64,000 nucleotides of DNA, from contig CAXAMN010028905.1 in the NCBI GenBank assembly GCA_963970005.1, positions 179,178 through 243,177 of the forward strand. The letters run 5' to 3'. The position numbers and the translations under genes are program-made. The notes under the pieces are model-generated. The model had not been told where the DNA came from. It saw only the letters and a program-made list of their open reading frames with translations, and ran no database searches. The DNA comes from Durusdinium trenchii. Lineage: Eukaryota > Sar > Dinophyceae > Suessiales > Symbiodiniaceae. How positions within the stretch are numbered: the first letter of the stretch is position 1; the number at the start of each line of letters is the position of its first letter. This document shows positions 21,596 to 32,489 of the stretch, piece after piece.

Positions 21596-22255
21596 CTAAT
21601 GACTAAAACTGTGGCCAAAACTTTTTGGGGTGAATGCAAGTAAGGAAACAAAATCTATTGAATAAAACTGTGGGCAAAAATTTTTGGTGAGGAGAGCTCA
21701 GGAAGCAAAATCTAATGACTAAAACTGTGAACAAAAGTTTTGGTGAGGAGAGTTGAGGACACAAAATCTAATGACTAAAACTGTGGCCAAAACTTTTTGG
21801 GGTGAATGAAAGTAAGGAAGCCAAATCTCATGAATAAAGCTGTGGGCAAAGATTTTTGGTGAGGAGAGTTCAGGAAACAATATCTAATTACTAATAGTCA
21901 TTAGATTTGCTTCCTGAATTTCCCTCGCCCCAAAAGGATTGTCCACAGTTTTAGTCATTAGATTTTGTTTCCTTTCTCTCACCCAAAAATTTTGTCCACA
22001 GCTTTAGTCATTAGATATTGTTTCCTGAACTCTCCTCACCAAAAATCTTTGCCCACAGCTTTATTCATGAGATTTGGCTTCCTTACTTTCATTCACCCCA
22101 AAAGTTTTGGCCACAGTTTTAGTCATTAGATTTTGTGTCCTCAACTCTCCTCACCAAAACTTTTGTCCACAGTTTTAGTCATTAGATTTTGCTTCCTCAA
22201 CTCTCTTCATCAAAAAAACTTTTGCCAACAGTTTTAGTCTTTAGATTTTGTTTCC
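21596..22255. repeat. Large inverted repeat built of ~57-bp tandem units
   Basis: CTAATGACTAAAACTGTGG and its variants start at 21596, 21655, 21712, 21768, 21827 and 21884, a 56-59 bp period. From about 21900 the same units run as reverse complements (TTAGTCATTAGATTTTG) to about 22255. The two arms match unit for unit; for example the unusual TCATGAATAAAGCTGTGGG variant is mirrored. So this is one long palindrome of about 260-bp arms with a spacer of about 110 bp. Related units recur at 43010-43240 and 43490-43700. Confidence 0.85.
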
Positions 22256-22257
22256 GC

Positions 22258-22435
22258 ACTTTCCTTCCCCCCCAAACAAACATTTTTCCTTTCATGTTCC
22301 TCTCTCTCTTCCTTTTATTGTTCCTTTTCCTCTTCCTTTTTTGTCTTTTTTTCATCTTCCTCTTCCTTTTTCCTTTTCCTTTTCCTTGTTTTTTTCCTTT
22401 TCCTTTTCCTCTTCATTTTCCTTTTCCTGAATTAT
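22258..22435. repeat. Polypyrimidine tract (TTCCTTTTCC)n
   Basis: An almost pure C/T strand made of TTCCTTTTCCTC-like units sits directly at the end of the palindrome. The same arrangement of tandem unit plus polypurine/polypyrimidine tract occurs at 43240-43480. Confidence 0.85.
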
Positions 22436-22803
22436 GACAGACCCTGATGACACAGAGAAGAGAAACAAATATGTGGGATTGAAATTTCCCAAGAATAGCA
22501 CATTCTTCACTTCTCCATGCAAAGAATAATGCATGTTTTCACTTCCCCAAGGCGTTCTGATTCATGTGTGCCACAACATCTCCCAAAGAATGTGTGCCAA
22601 CATGTGGCAACACAGATACATCTGGGCCACAGTTTTCATGTTCTGACCAAAGTATTCAAATACATTTACAAATACATTTAGCATATGTTCTACAAATACT
22701 TTCACAAATCCACCTCAAGGTGTCAATGTGAAAAACAAGTGTCTTGACAGCCCATGTGGTAAACCATTCTGATGTTATTTTCTAGAACAACAGCAGAAAC
22801 TGT

Positions 22804-22910
22804 GAGGTTATTCTTAAGAATAACCGCAGAGGTTATTCTTAAGAATAACCTCAGTGAGGTTAGAATTAACCTCAGGAAACAAAATAACCTCAGAGGTTGT
22901 TTTTAACCTC
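22804..22910. repeat. Cluster of four small palindromes with GAGGTTA...TAACCTC ends
   Basis: Four units at 22804-22827, 22829-22852, 22856-22873 and 22893-22910. The second is a perfect 24-bp palindrome around ATTCTTAAGAAT. The first differs by one pair. The third and fourth have shorter imperfect centres. All begin GAGGTT and most end AACCTC. Confidence 0.85.
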
Positions 22911-22914
22911 AGCT

Positions 22915-24191
22915 GATCTATAGGGCTCAGAGGTCTTGAAATAGTCATCGAACATGAGGAGGATCATCCTCCCACGAACCTGGATGCCTAGCTTCGCCTT
23001 CTCTTCTTTATAATTTGATGATCCGGTTAGCCAAGTCACCCTTTGCACTTCGTGTCAATGCAGCTGCTAGCTTGGTGTCCAACGTTGTAAACTTACCTGG
23101 GTTGGAAAGTCGTTCTTCCAAAACACTGCTTTCGTCAACTGTGTTATACACCTCCATCAACCAGTCCCATGCTGCGTCAGGTTTGTCTGAACATGATTTG
23201 ATCTCGTCTCTCACATGATGTTTCCATCGCCGTTAGGTCTCGGCAGTAGGCATATCATTTAGTTTGATGTGGTCTGCTTCCTTGACTTTGGGCTTTTCAT
23301 CGCTGTCGCGCTTTGTGAGTGACTTGACTATCAATCACCTGCTCCGCACCTGACTGCGCTGGCTGCGGGGCCTCACGCACTGATGGTGCTGGACTGTGAA
23401 ACGTCATTGGTTGGTGTTTTGCCACCACCTGGAACAGTACCTCCATGAACAGGAAGCACTGGCTTTGACTCTGCCGCAGCTCCAGATGGGGCAGCGCCAG
23501 TGACGGCGGCCTCTGGCACACTGGGTCCAAACAACCCATTCAACCTTGCGCTACCTTCTGCTGCAATGGTCTCTAAAGTACCTTTCTTTGAAGACTAGCT
23601 ATGGCTAGGTGTCATTGCTGGCGAGACGGCAATGCTCGTTGGAGGACAATACCCTGGTTCTGTAAGCCCTTTGTTTTCTGCCCTAAGATCGTCAATGATC
23701 TGTTGCAAGCTATAGTTTTCATTCTCTGCATCCTTCAACTCACGCTGAACTTGTGTCACACGCTCATCAAAGTCTGAACGAAGTCTAGCAACTCCTTGCT
23801 CTGCATTCGCAGTGACTGCATTCACTGTTTCTTGGCATTCATGTGTGAGCTGCTTACGCAAGGCATCCATCTCAGCTTTCTTTGCTTCCACTTCAAGCGC
23901 CTTTTCGTTCTCTAGTTTGAACACGCGTGCTTTGGTGGCACCAAGCTCTACCTGCATTTTGTCAGAGCTTGACTGGGCTTGCTGCTTCGAACTAAGCTCT
24001 TCGTGGTGTCTGCCTTCAACCTCTAGAATTGCTTCTCGGAACTTTGCTTTTGCAGTTTCCAACCCCTGGGCCATTACTTCCTTGCGCCTCCGTTCAGCCT
24101 CAGCAATGATTGCTTCTTCATTACCATTGTAGACCTGTTGGATATTTTGTTGCGCAAACTGGAAGTACGCGGTCACAGGGGCCGAACCCAT
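22915..24191 (-). pseudogene. Ty1/copia Gag fragment
   Basis: On the minus strand a coiled-coil N-terminal part runs from 24191 (MGSAPVTAYFQFAQQNIQQV) through heptad-rich sequence to PTSIAVSPAMTPSHS. Other frames follow. Further down come FTTLDTKLAAALTRSAKGDL (about 23025-23095) and, after a frame break near 23010, KEEKAKLGIQVRGRMILL and MFDDYFKTSEP. The LDTKLAAALTR..KGDL block followed by the basic stretch is typical of the capsid region of dinoflagellate copia Gags as I recall them. No Pol follows in this orientation. The 3' end is cut off by the palindrome and repeat cluster. Confidence 0.55.
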
Positions 24192-25507
24192 AGGATCGTC
24201 TAGATCTATTGTGGCGCGGTTTCGGGACCGGCGGGCACAGTAGCCGCTGAGGTGGCATTACCAGGAATAGCAAGGGCGTCCATGGCTGCGGTTAGAGCAC
24301 TACGGCTGATAACCTATAAAAACAGCCGTTAAGCTACCGCTCCTGTTTTGGGCCGCGAGCTACAAGGTAAGCGTACATGATATCCGATATACAATTCATG
24401 ACAAAAGTGTACATACTACGTGGAGTGAAAACACAAGAGGTGAAAAGACCCCAGCAGAATTCCTGGCGTATCACTGGCCAATCAAGCTGGCATAAATGGT
24501 CGCGCGGGCGGTCGCAGGGCCAAGTAGCGACCACGGCTTCGCCTCCACATTGGGTATGCATTGTACTGCTGGCAAGTCACAGGCAGCCAAGCGCCGCTGT
24601 AAAGGGCATGATCAGAGTAGGCCAAAGCAGCTAACAAAAACATGTAAACCGACTCCTAGATTGGGATCTGTCACTTTGCGTTTCAATTCCCAATGTGTCC
24701 CTACCCCACCAACCGTTCACATTGGCTCAAGTAGTCGGCGCAGGATTTCAAACGAGATGAATGCCACAAACTCTTGGATGTCCACTGCGCGGCGATTACC
24801 GTAGCGTCATCTGCGCGTGTGTAGCATCATCGCCTGACCACATCGCGAGCAGGCTCCGATACCACTGATTGACACGGAAGTGCAAGCAGTGGAGTTCCGA
24901 ACAGAACTGTGTCGAGAGCCCGTGAGGATGATCGGTTCTCGTTTCGGTTCAAGTCGGAGCGGAAATGGGCCCCTCGGCCCCTCGTGTTTTCTTGGCTTTT
25001 GTTGTATCCTCAATCTATCCTTGGCGACAGGTTTCTCTCTAACCACCTTCGCGCTTTTGCTGAAGACGTGGTGTCGTGAGATGTCTGCGTGGGCGAGTTA
25101 CGCCTGTTGCGTTGGCGTTATGTTGATGACGTGTCTGAATTGTTTTTCTTTCACGGGTTGCATGTGACAAACGGTCGCTTTCCTTACACATTGTATTTCA
25201 CTTGTGAGAAGTTCAGTGCCTTGTTTGGTTGTTTGCTCGTTCAAGCTTGACGCATATCTCCAGTGTTGAAGTCGCTTCTAGTCTTGGTGTGCTCAAGTCA
25301 TGGATTACTAGCTTAGCAAAAACAGTTCACTGTGCATTCATATTGGACTCTTTTGGGCGCGTTTCTATGAGAAACACAACATGGACACCGGTTTTCTATG
25401 TGCCTTGGCAGAAACCATGACAGCTCAGAAACTAATTCGACTATCAACACATCGGTACGCAACTTTTTGATTGCAGCATCGTTTGATTGAAACAGCCTAT
25501 ATAAGGC
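24192..25507. other. Stretch without a supported gene
   Basis: I find no frame with a recognisable domain. Short plus-strand frames at 24377-25420 lack supporting features. This stretch forms the 3' flank of the methyltransferase gene. Confidence 0.5.
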
Positions 25508-27700
25508 CTAAGCCTTCCTTGTCACAACTGCGACAAAATCTGATTGCTTCAGAACGGTCAATGCAAGCCAATCAATGATGCAGCTCATCTGCACGAGAGA
25601 AGCGTGCTCGGGGTTGCTCAAATTAAAGTTCCACCCAATGATATTAAAAAGCGGGTGGAGAATGGTCCCTCCAAGCGGCACACGCTCCACAATTGGCAAC
25701 TTGCTGCTGAACCATTTCTCCAGAACAGGAAGTATCTCACTCGACCGAACTGCTTCAGAAGGATCTTCCCGTATCATTCCCGTGTGGGTATGCATGTGCA
25801 TCTTGTCTGCATAGACGCCAGGAGCTAAAGCGTGATTTCGCAAGTATCGTGGCAATGCCTGCAAAATCTTATTCTGAATTTGCAGTTGCGCAGGTGTCCA
25901 CTGATACCGCGTTGGGCCAACAAAGTCTTCAAATGCAAAAATGCCTCCTGGCCGCAATGACTGATACACCTGCTCGTAAAAGAATTCTAAATTTTGAATA
26001 TGATGCAGTGAATGATGGCAGTAAATCAAATCGAAGGTGCCATTGATGGGATCCGAGTTGGCATCAAAAACTGCAAATCTCAGCATGGTCGACCAGTTCT
26101 GCAGATTGGAATTGGCGCGAGCCACTGAACCGTGACTTGTATCAAATCCAGTCAAGTCGTCTGTGAAACCTGCGACAACCAAGGATTTCTCCCAGGCCCC
26201 ATCCCCACAACCAATGCTGAGTGTCTTGATGTGCTTAACATTCGGCCTTGATGCTCGAAATTCACTCAGCGGCATGTTATAAAAGTATGTGGTGAAAACT
26301 TCTTGAATGCACATCATTAGCGAATCACTCTTTTCCCAGTTTCCAAAGGTGCTAATGCCTGTTCTTTGGTTGGTAGAAGACGTTCGAGCAAGCTCGGCGA
26401 CATATTGCAACACAATCGGGTTTTGGATCCATTGGAGGACTATACGCCGCTGGCCACTGAACAGCTCCGCCCAGCGGTCCGGAGGAGAAGTTGTCGTCGA
26501 TTCAGCTACCACTTCCTCTGCTGTGGCAATTTCAGCAATTGAAAATGCTGATGTAGATGTTTCAAGAGAACTTTCACCCTCTAACAAAAGCCTTTCAGAG
26601 CTGGTTTGTTGCGCTGAAATAAGAGTTGCTGCCTTCCTTGTCACAACTGCGACAAAATCTGATTGCTTCAGAACGGTCAATGCAAGCCAATCAATGATGC
26701 AGCTCATCTGCACGAGAGAAGCGTGCTCGGGGTTGCTCAAATTAAAGTTCCACCCAATGATATTAAAAAGCGGGTGGAGAATGGTCCCTCCAAGCGGCAC
26801 ACGCTCCACAATTGGCAACTTGCTGCTGAACCATTTCTCCAGAACAGGAAGTATCTCACTCGACCGAACTGCTTCAGAAGGATCTTCCCGTATCATTCCC
26901 GTGTGGGTATGCATGTGCATCTTGTCTGCGTAGACGCCAGGAGCTAAAGCGTGATTTCGCAAGTATCGTGGCAATGCCTGCAAAATCTTATTCTGAATTT
27001 GCAGTTGCGCAGGTGTCCACTGATACCGCGTTGGGCCAACAAAGTCTTCAAATGCAAAAATGCCTCCTGGCCGCAATGACCGATACACCTGCTCGTAAAA
27101 GAATTCTAAATTTTGAATATGATGCAGTGAATGATGGCAGTAAATCAAATCGAAGGTGCCATTGATGGGATCCGAGTTGGCATCAAAAACTGCAAATCTC
27201 AGCATGGTCGACCAGTTCTGCAGATTGGAATTGGCGCGAGCCACTGAACCGTGACTTGTATCAAATCCAGTCAAGTCGTCTGTGAAACCTGCGACAACCA
27301 AGGATTTCTCCCAGGCCCCATCCCCACAACCAATGCTGAGTGTCTTGATGCGCTTAACACTCGGCCTTGATGCTCGAAATTCACTCAGCGGCATGTCATA
27401 AAAGTATGTGGTGAAAACTTCTTGAATGCACATCATTAGCGAATCACTCTTTTCCCAGTTTCCAAAGGTGCTAATGCCTGTTCTTTGGTTGGTAGAAGAC
27501 GTTCGAGCAAGCTCGGCGACATATTGCAACACAATCGGGTTTTGGCTCCATTGGGGGGGTCTATGCCGCTGGCCACTGAACAGCTCCGCCCAGCGGTCCG
27601 GAGGGGAAGTTGTCGTCGATTCAGCTACCACCTCCTCTGCTGTGGCAATTTCAGCAATTGAAAATGCTGATGTAGATGCAAGGTCTGATCCCTGAAACAC
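25508..27700 (-). repeat. 1119-bp direct repeat inside the methyltransferase gene
   Basis: Every landmark in 25510-26580 recurs exactly 1119 bp downstream (for instance 25544/26663, 25849/26968, 26307/27426). The two units differ at only a handful of bases. The length is a multiple of three, so the duplication kept the reading frame. Confidence 0.9.
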
Positions 27701-27769
27701 CCTCCAAGAAATCAAGGAAGCCAGAACAATGACGGCAAACCCTGCACTCCGCAAACGCGAGACAACCAT
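25508..27769 (-). CDS. Signal-anchored protein with two nearly identical SAM-methyltransferase domains
   Basis: 753 aa from the ATG at 27767-27769, single exon, no breaks. Residues 9-25 are a hydrophobic N-terminal anchor (SAGFAVIVLASLISW). The first domain has motif I LSIGCGDGAWEK (about 144-155), the acidic end of strand 2 (GFD, 168-170), FDLIYCHHSLHHI (206-218) and LRPGGIFAFED (232-242). These are class I S-adenosylmethionine-dependent methyltransferase features. A 373-residue (1119-bp) unit is repeated in tandem in frame, so motif I recurs near 517. The copies differ at about eight residues (RHRPP against RRIVL, YFYD against YFYN, PSVKR against PNVKH). The first copy carries a short linker (ATLISAQQTSSERLLLEGES) absent from the end of the second. 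Substrate unknown. The high identity implies a recent duplication or conversion. Confidence 0.85.
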   Translation of the reverse strand: MVVSRLRSAGFAVIVLASLISWRVFQGSDLASTSAFSIAEIATAEEVVAESTTTSPPDRWAELFSGQRHRPPQWSQNPIVLQYVAELARTSSTNQRTGISTFGNWEKSDSLMMCIQEVFTTYFYDMPLSEFRASRPSVKRIKTLSIGCGDGAWEKSLVVAGFTDDLTGFDTSHGSVARANSNLQNWSTMLRFAVFDANSDPINGTFDLIYCHHSLHHIQNLEFFYEQVYRSLRPGGIFAFEDFVGPTRYQWTPAQLQIQNKILQALPRYLRNHALAPGVYADKMHMHTHTGMIREDPSEAVRSSEILPVLEKWFSSKLPIVERVPLGGTILHPLFNIIGWNFNLSNPEHASLVQMSCIIDWLALTVLKQSDFVAVVTRKAATLISAQQTSSERLLLEGESSLETSTSAFSIAEIATAEEVVAESTTTSPPDRWAELFSGQRRIVLQWIQNPIVLQYVAELARTSSTNQRTGISTFGNWEKSDSLMMCIQEVFTTYFYNMPLSEFRASRPNVKHIKTLSIGCGDGAWEKSLVVAGFTDDLTGFDTSHGSVARANSNLQNWSTMLRFAVFDANSDPINGTFDLIYCHHSLHHIQNLEFFYEQVYQSLRPGGIFAFEDFVGPTRYQWTPAQLQIQNKILQALPRYLRNHALAPGVYADKMHMHTHTGMIREDPSEAVRSSEILPVLEKWFSSKLPIVERVPLGGTILHPLFNIIGWNFNLSNPEHASLVQMSCIIDWLALTVLKQSDFVAVVTRKA

Positions 27770-28990
27770 GCCGGCGCGATATATGTGCTTGCGCTTGTGA
27801 TCGCTGTCTGTGTCTGAGTGTGTCCTTATATGGTTCCTGTCATTTTAGCACTCATGTCTGCACGACTTCTACAAACCAGAATTTTGGTCATCGTGCGGGC
27901 TAACCCTTTCTGAGATTCGAGAGCTTGAACCTTTCACCAAGTTCTACTACATGGATGGTTGAAAAGAAACTGATGTTGAGATACCACACTGAACATTGCC
28001 GAAACTGTATCTGCATCCCTCTTCGGAAACAAAAATCAAATGGCGCAGTTTCAGAGCCAACAAACAGTACAACGCGATACTTTCCAAAACTACTTTACTT
28101 CGAGTGGTCCCATGCTGAAAAGCACTTGGGAAGTAGGCAGGGCAGATATACTGATAGGCCATCCTGGCGCGACGCGCGCTGACACATTGTTCTGACATGT
28201 GTCATGTGCTCTGGCATCAAGTCTGGTACCTGTTCTGACACATCATCTAGCACGAAGGCTGGGAAGTGTTTTGTAACGTGGCCTGCCGTCCTTGTTGGCA
28301 TGTTTTCTGACACTTGTCCTGCGGTCAACTTTGACCTGTGCTCTGATCTGTCTTCTGTCATGTACTTCCGACTGTGGTTTCGCATCCTCCCACTTGTTCC
28401 GGCGTTTGTTCTGACACAGTTTCTGATCCGGAAAGCAAGGAGAGGAGAGGAAAGGGTACGGATAAGGATAAGGCGAGGAGAGGAGGAGTTGGGCCCGGTC
28501 TTTCAACTGTTTCACCTTAACAAAGCCAGAGGCACCTACTCTGAGGATTCCCCGCACCTGGCATTCTAAAGCGAACCACCTGCAACCATAGTCTTAGGGG
28601 CGAGGGATCAACAAAGTAAAGCAGCAATGAAAAAATACGACGGGTATCAAAAAGAACAGAAGACAGGAAAGATCGGAGCAACCGCGCCTTTTTCATTCCT
28701 TGAGCAAAAATGCGGGTTCTCTGGGATTTGAAAAGGGCGCCTGCAGCAGGCGCCACGTACGGAACGGTGCGATGTTTGTTCAGTCCATAGCACACTGGAT
28801 TCCTGGCTCGAAAACACATCAGCCTTGCTCTCAAATCAAAAGGCATTCGAACATGCGGTGATCTCACCACAGACTCCCCCATTTCATCCATTCCTGGGAA
28901 CGTTTAGTGGCAATAAAAATTGTCACCTGCCACTGTTGCATGTTTTTTTTGAAAGACGCCGCGGGGGAAAAAATACGCCACTGGCAGAAA
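27770..28990. other. Stretch without a supported gene; degenerate repeats
   Basis: At about 28190-28370 a degenerate ~30-bp motif recurs (TGTTCTGACA, TTTTCTGACAC, GTGCTCTG), read in no convincing frame. At 28435-28495 there is a G/A-rich patch (GGAGAGGAAAGG, GGCGAGGAGAGG). Confidence 0.4.
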
Positions 28991-29104
28991 GTTCAAGATT
29001 TACGATCCAACAGATTGCAGCTCCTGGCTTGAGAATAGAAAGAGGGACGCCCCACAGTCAGGGCCCAGCGGCTCCACAAGTATGGCCGATGACTTAACTC
29101 AAGC

Positions 29105-29573
29105 NNNNNNNNNNNNNNNNNNNNNNNNNNNNNNNNNNNNNNNNNNNNNNNNNNNNNNNNNNNNNNNNNNNNNNNNNNNNNNNNNNNNNNNNNNNNNNNN
29201 NNNNNNNNNNNNNNNNNNNNNNNNNNNNNNNNNNNNNNNNNNNNNNNNNNNNNNNNNNNNNNNNNNNNNNNNNNNNNNNNNNNNNNNNNNNNNNNNNNNN
29301 NNNNNNNNNNNNNNNNNNNNNNNNNNNNNNNNNNNNNNNNNNNNNNNNNNNNNNNNNNNNNNNNNNNNNNNNNNNNNNNNNNNNNNNNNNNNNNNNNNNN
29401 NNNNNNNNNNNNNNNNNNNNNNNNNNNNNNNNNNNNNNNNNNNNNNNNNNNNNNNNNNNNNNNNNNNNNNNNNNNNNNNNNNNNNNNNNNNNNNNNNNNN
29501 NNNNNNNNNNNNNNNNNNNNNNNNNNNNNNNNNNNNNNNNNNNNNNNNNNNNNNNNNNNNNNNNNNNNNNNNN
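29105..29573. other. Assembly gap (469 N)
   Basis: Run of N. Nothing can be read here; frames crossing it are meaningless. Confidence 1.
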
Positions 29574-29681
29574 GGCTTGAGGACCACCTGGGCCGGCGGC
29601 GTGGGCTGATGGGTTTCCATATTTTCCGCTGTTTTTCAAAAGCATCTCCAAACCCCGCCAAAAATGCTTCAATGCTCAAGG

Positions 29682-30937
29682 CTAGAAACCTTTTGATAGC
29701 CTTTTGGAAATCTCCCTTTGCAAGTTGATGAGCTCCATTTGCAGTTCATGAACCTTGCTCTTGGGAGCTGGAACAAATGACAACACTTCTAGATCCTCAT
29801 CTTCCGCCGCTGGATCCTTGGAGTCCTCATTGGCGCACGGCGCAAGGTCGGCTCCACTCTGATAGGGGTCGGTCTCGGCCTCCTGGCTGGTTGAGGCTGC
29901 GAAAATGGGACAAGAAAACAAGACATGAATGTTCAAATGTAGGGCCCTTAAGATCTCAGAAGAAACAGCCGTTCTGGCAACATATGGTTTTTGTCCTTGG
30001 CACCCAAGCGGTCTTCGTGGGCATGGGGCTGATCGTGAGGCCCCTCACCCTTCCAGGGGGATTCCAATTGTTTGCAGGGTGATTCCAATTGTTTCCAGAT
30101 GTTTTTGAAAGCGCGATCCAAAAATGTAACACCGGCGCTGCAGGACAAAGACAAACATCCGCCTCTTCCTGCAGCTGGTCTCTGGCAGGACTCTTGATGA
30201 AACGGCGGCCGAAACGATGCTGTTGTTCACAAACCTCTTTGATCTTCGCGAAGAGTAGCCGCGTCCCAGCATCCTCATTGAGCAGTTGTATAGTTCGCCA
30301 GGCCGTTCCATCGAATGCTTTTTGGATTTGAGCTACGGTTCATGAACTAGCACATAAGGAAAAATTGATAGTTCAACCTAGGTTGCCGTGGTGTTTGATT
30401 TCTCTTCTCAGCGGCTCTTTGCCGACGCTGTGCGTACCCCCACAAGCGCTTCAACGTCCAGGCATCTTTGTAGGCCTGTTTGGGGTGCGGCCTGTACTCG
30501 GAAATCTCGAAGAGGGCGTTCACCTGCCCGGAACAGAGCCAATTGAATAGTGGACTGCGGTACCCTGGCCCTAAAAAGTTACAATAAATTAGAATAACCA
30601 AACGGTACATGTATTGAACTTTTTGGGGGAACCCTGCCTCAGCCTCAATTTTATCAACTGTTGGCTTTGGTTTAAAGCACCAGCAATGAAACATCTCCCA
30701 CAGGATGGTGTCGTTGTATTTCAGGCAGTCGGCATTCAGAGGTGGGCCAGAGTCTTCGGCCTGATCAGACTCTGCACCATCAACAGGTTCCTTCTCCTTG
30801 GAATCTGGTTCTCGAATCCAAGCCCGGCCCTCCTTACGAAGCCTCTTCTGCACCACAGCGAGGCCATCCCACCGGCGGGCCAAACGAACCATGCGAACGG
30901 CCCGAACACTTGCGAAAACAAAACTTAAGCCCTTCAC
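29682..30937 (-). CDS. Multi-exon gene of unknown function (3' part)
   Basis: Three minus-strand exon-like pieces. The first (30937 to about 30380) holds VRAVRMVRLARRWDGLAVVQ, an acidic linker, ILWEMFHCWCFKPKPTVDKI, YMYRLVILIYCNFLGPGYRS and DAWTLKRLWGYAQRRQRAAE. The second (about 30330-30130) holds AQIQKAFDGTAWRTIQLLNE and CEQQHRFGRRFIKSPARDQL. The last starts after an acceptor (TTTTCGCAG) near 29897 and ends at 29682 with EDLEVLSFVPAPKSKVHELQ and a short coiled-coil helix. I do not recognise the family. Residue use looks like real protein, and acceptors sit where frames change. Exact donor sites are unresolved, and upstream exons above 30940 are possible. Confidence 0.45.
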
Positions 30938-31221
30938 ACAAACAAAAATCAGTTCACCAGGTGTGATCGAGGTCTGACAGAATGATCAGCTCTGCAACTG
31001 CGCCGGCAGGACCTCCTCGTACCAAGAGCGCAGCTCCGCTCATGAGCAAAAGAAGCGCATGGGGTTGCAACGGCCCGATCGTGAGCTCGTGTATTCCCAC
31101 GGTGGTTGGTTTTCAATGGGACAAAACCTTCAACTCTATATATGTTCTAGCGATTTCCGCGGAAGCCCACTAAGTCCAGCTAGTCGACACAGACCCCTGT
31201 GGAAAAGAACGTGCGCATGTA

Positions 31222-31262
31222 GTGTATATGTATCTATATATATATATATTTTTTTTCATATA
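31222..31262. repeat. TA microsatellite and T-run
   Basis: TATCTATATATATATATA runs into a T8 stretch. It lies between the unknown gene and retroelement debris. A second short repeat (AACTTCCGAG.TACGGA) occurs twice at about 31448-31496. Confidence 0.8.
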
Positions 31263-31995
31263 TACGATACAATGCATGATAAATACACGTTTGGGCCTCC
31301 TACCCAAAAACCACGGTCGCGGGCAATCGAGTTGCGCATGCAGCCATGCCTGCAGTACAGAAGACTGCGCACAAAAAACAGCACAAAGGTTTCAAACAAC
31401 CAGTTTGATCGTCGCACGTATATTATATGTACAAAAACAGGAGAAGTGAAGCTTCCGAGTTACGGACTTTTGAATGAAACTTCCGAGCTACGGATTTTGG
31501 AGAGAAACTTTTGAACTGCGACCTTCAAGCAGCTGCACGGCCACAGTGCAGTTGCTTGCTTCGATGTTTTACCAAAGGGGTTTTTATTCACTTCTGAAAA
31601 TACGCCACTGGCCTGAGAGATCTGCAAATACGCCTCTCCTACTGAAATACGCCTCGCTTCACTGTGGCATCTTTTTTGCCACTGTAAGTTCCCAGGTTGG
31701 TGAAATATTGCGGGCCAACGAAGAAAATGCAAAAGTGTCCTGGCTCAAGGCTATACAAAGTCTTCTGACACTTTGCGCAGTAGTATTCAGCTAGCATTTT
31801 CTCTTGCGACCAGCCTTCGCCGGCGTGGCCAGTTGGCTTCTGCGCGGCCTTCTGAAGCATCGCCGCCGCAGCTTCTGCAGTTCCGGCAGCGCGATCCGCC
31901 GCGTCCGCCGCCAGCTGCGCGCTTTCAGCAGCCCCGCCGCGCCGATGTCCCTTTTTGTTGACTTCTTACTCGAGAGCGCCCTTCTAGATGCATGA

Positions 31996-32463
31996 TCACT
32001 CCCTGATACTCCCTGCGCTCGAGGATTCAAGTCTCGACCCAGCTGCAGAGTCCTCTGCATCTTCAGTCGCCTTGCACCCCTCATCTTCGAGCGTTGTTGA
32101 ACGCTTGGACCTCCTCTTCAGCCTCATCTCCGATGGCGCGCTGGCCACCTCGCGCAATCTTCGCAGACAGCGTCGAAGCGAAGTGAACGCTGTCTTGCCA
32201 ACCCAGATTGCCCCACAAGTTCCCGAAGACTGCCTCGAAGAAGATGGCGCATTTTGCATTGCCACGGTGAATGGCTCCCCCCACATAGCACATAGCAAGG
32301 CTTCAGTGGCGCAGCCTGCAGCCAACGCTTCACAATGAAAAACAAATTCCGACTCCGCTGTGCTGCGCGTCACGAAAGGCTGAGTATATATAGAGCGCCA
32401 CGCAATTGGGGATTCAACACTTCGGTGACCAGAGTCGGCGCCATAGGCAACATCAGCGCGCAC
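31996..32463 (-). pseudogene. Copia RNase H fragment
   Basis: One minus-strand frame of 155 codons contains SPIAWRSIYTQPFVTRSTAE followed by SEF, the second catalytic region of copia RNase H (S-T-A-E-S-E), with the downstream helix and GEPFTVAMQN. The rest drifts. No reverse transcriptase is attached. It is a truncated 3' remnant of a copia Pol; the match is by motif only. Confidence 0.45.
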
Positions 32464-32489
32464 TTACTTCAAGCAGTTTCTCCCGGCGA

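Noticed and set aside
21596-22255. CRISPR-like regularly spaced repeats
   Set aside because: The intervals are repeats of the same unit, not unique spacers, and the genome is eukaryotic.
26307-26933. Plus-strand frames opposite the methyltransferase gene
   Set aside because: They recur with the 1119-bp duplication and have no independent features; antisense shadows.
28204-28569. Plus-strand frame rich in Cys/Thr/Ser with repeated SDT motifs
   Set aside because: It arises from degenerate 30-bp repeats and a G/A tract, with no sign of selection on the frame.
30860-30937. Arg-spaced VRAVRMVRLARRW resembling an ion-channel S4 segment
   Set aside because: No neighbouring S1-S3 or pore segments are visible, and an acidic linker follows. 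One amphipathic helix is not enough.
31773-32338. Plus-strand frames over the copia RNase H scrap
   Set aside because: The minus-strand reading gives recognisable RNase H residues; the plus frames do not resemble a family.
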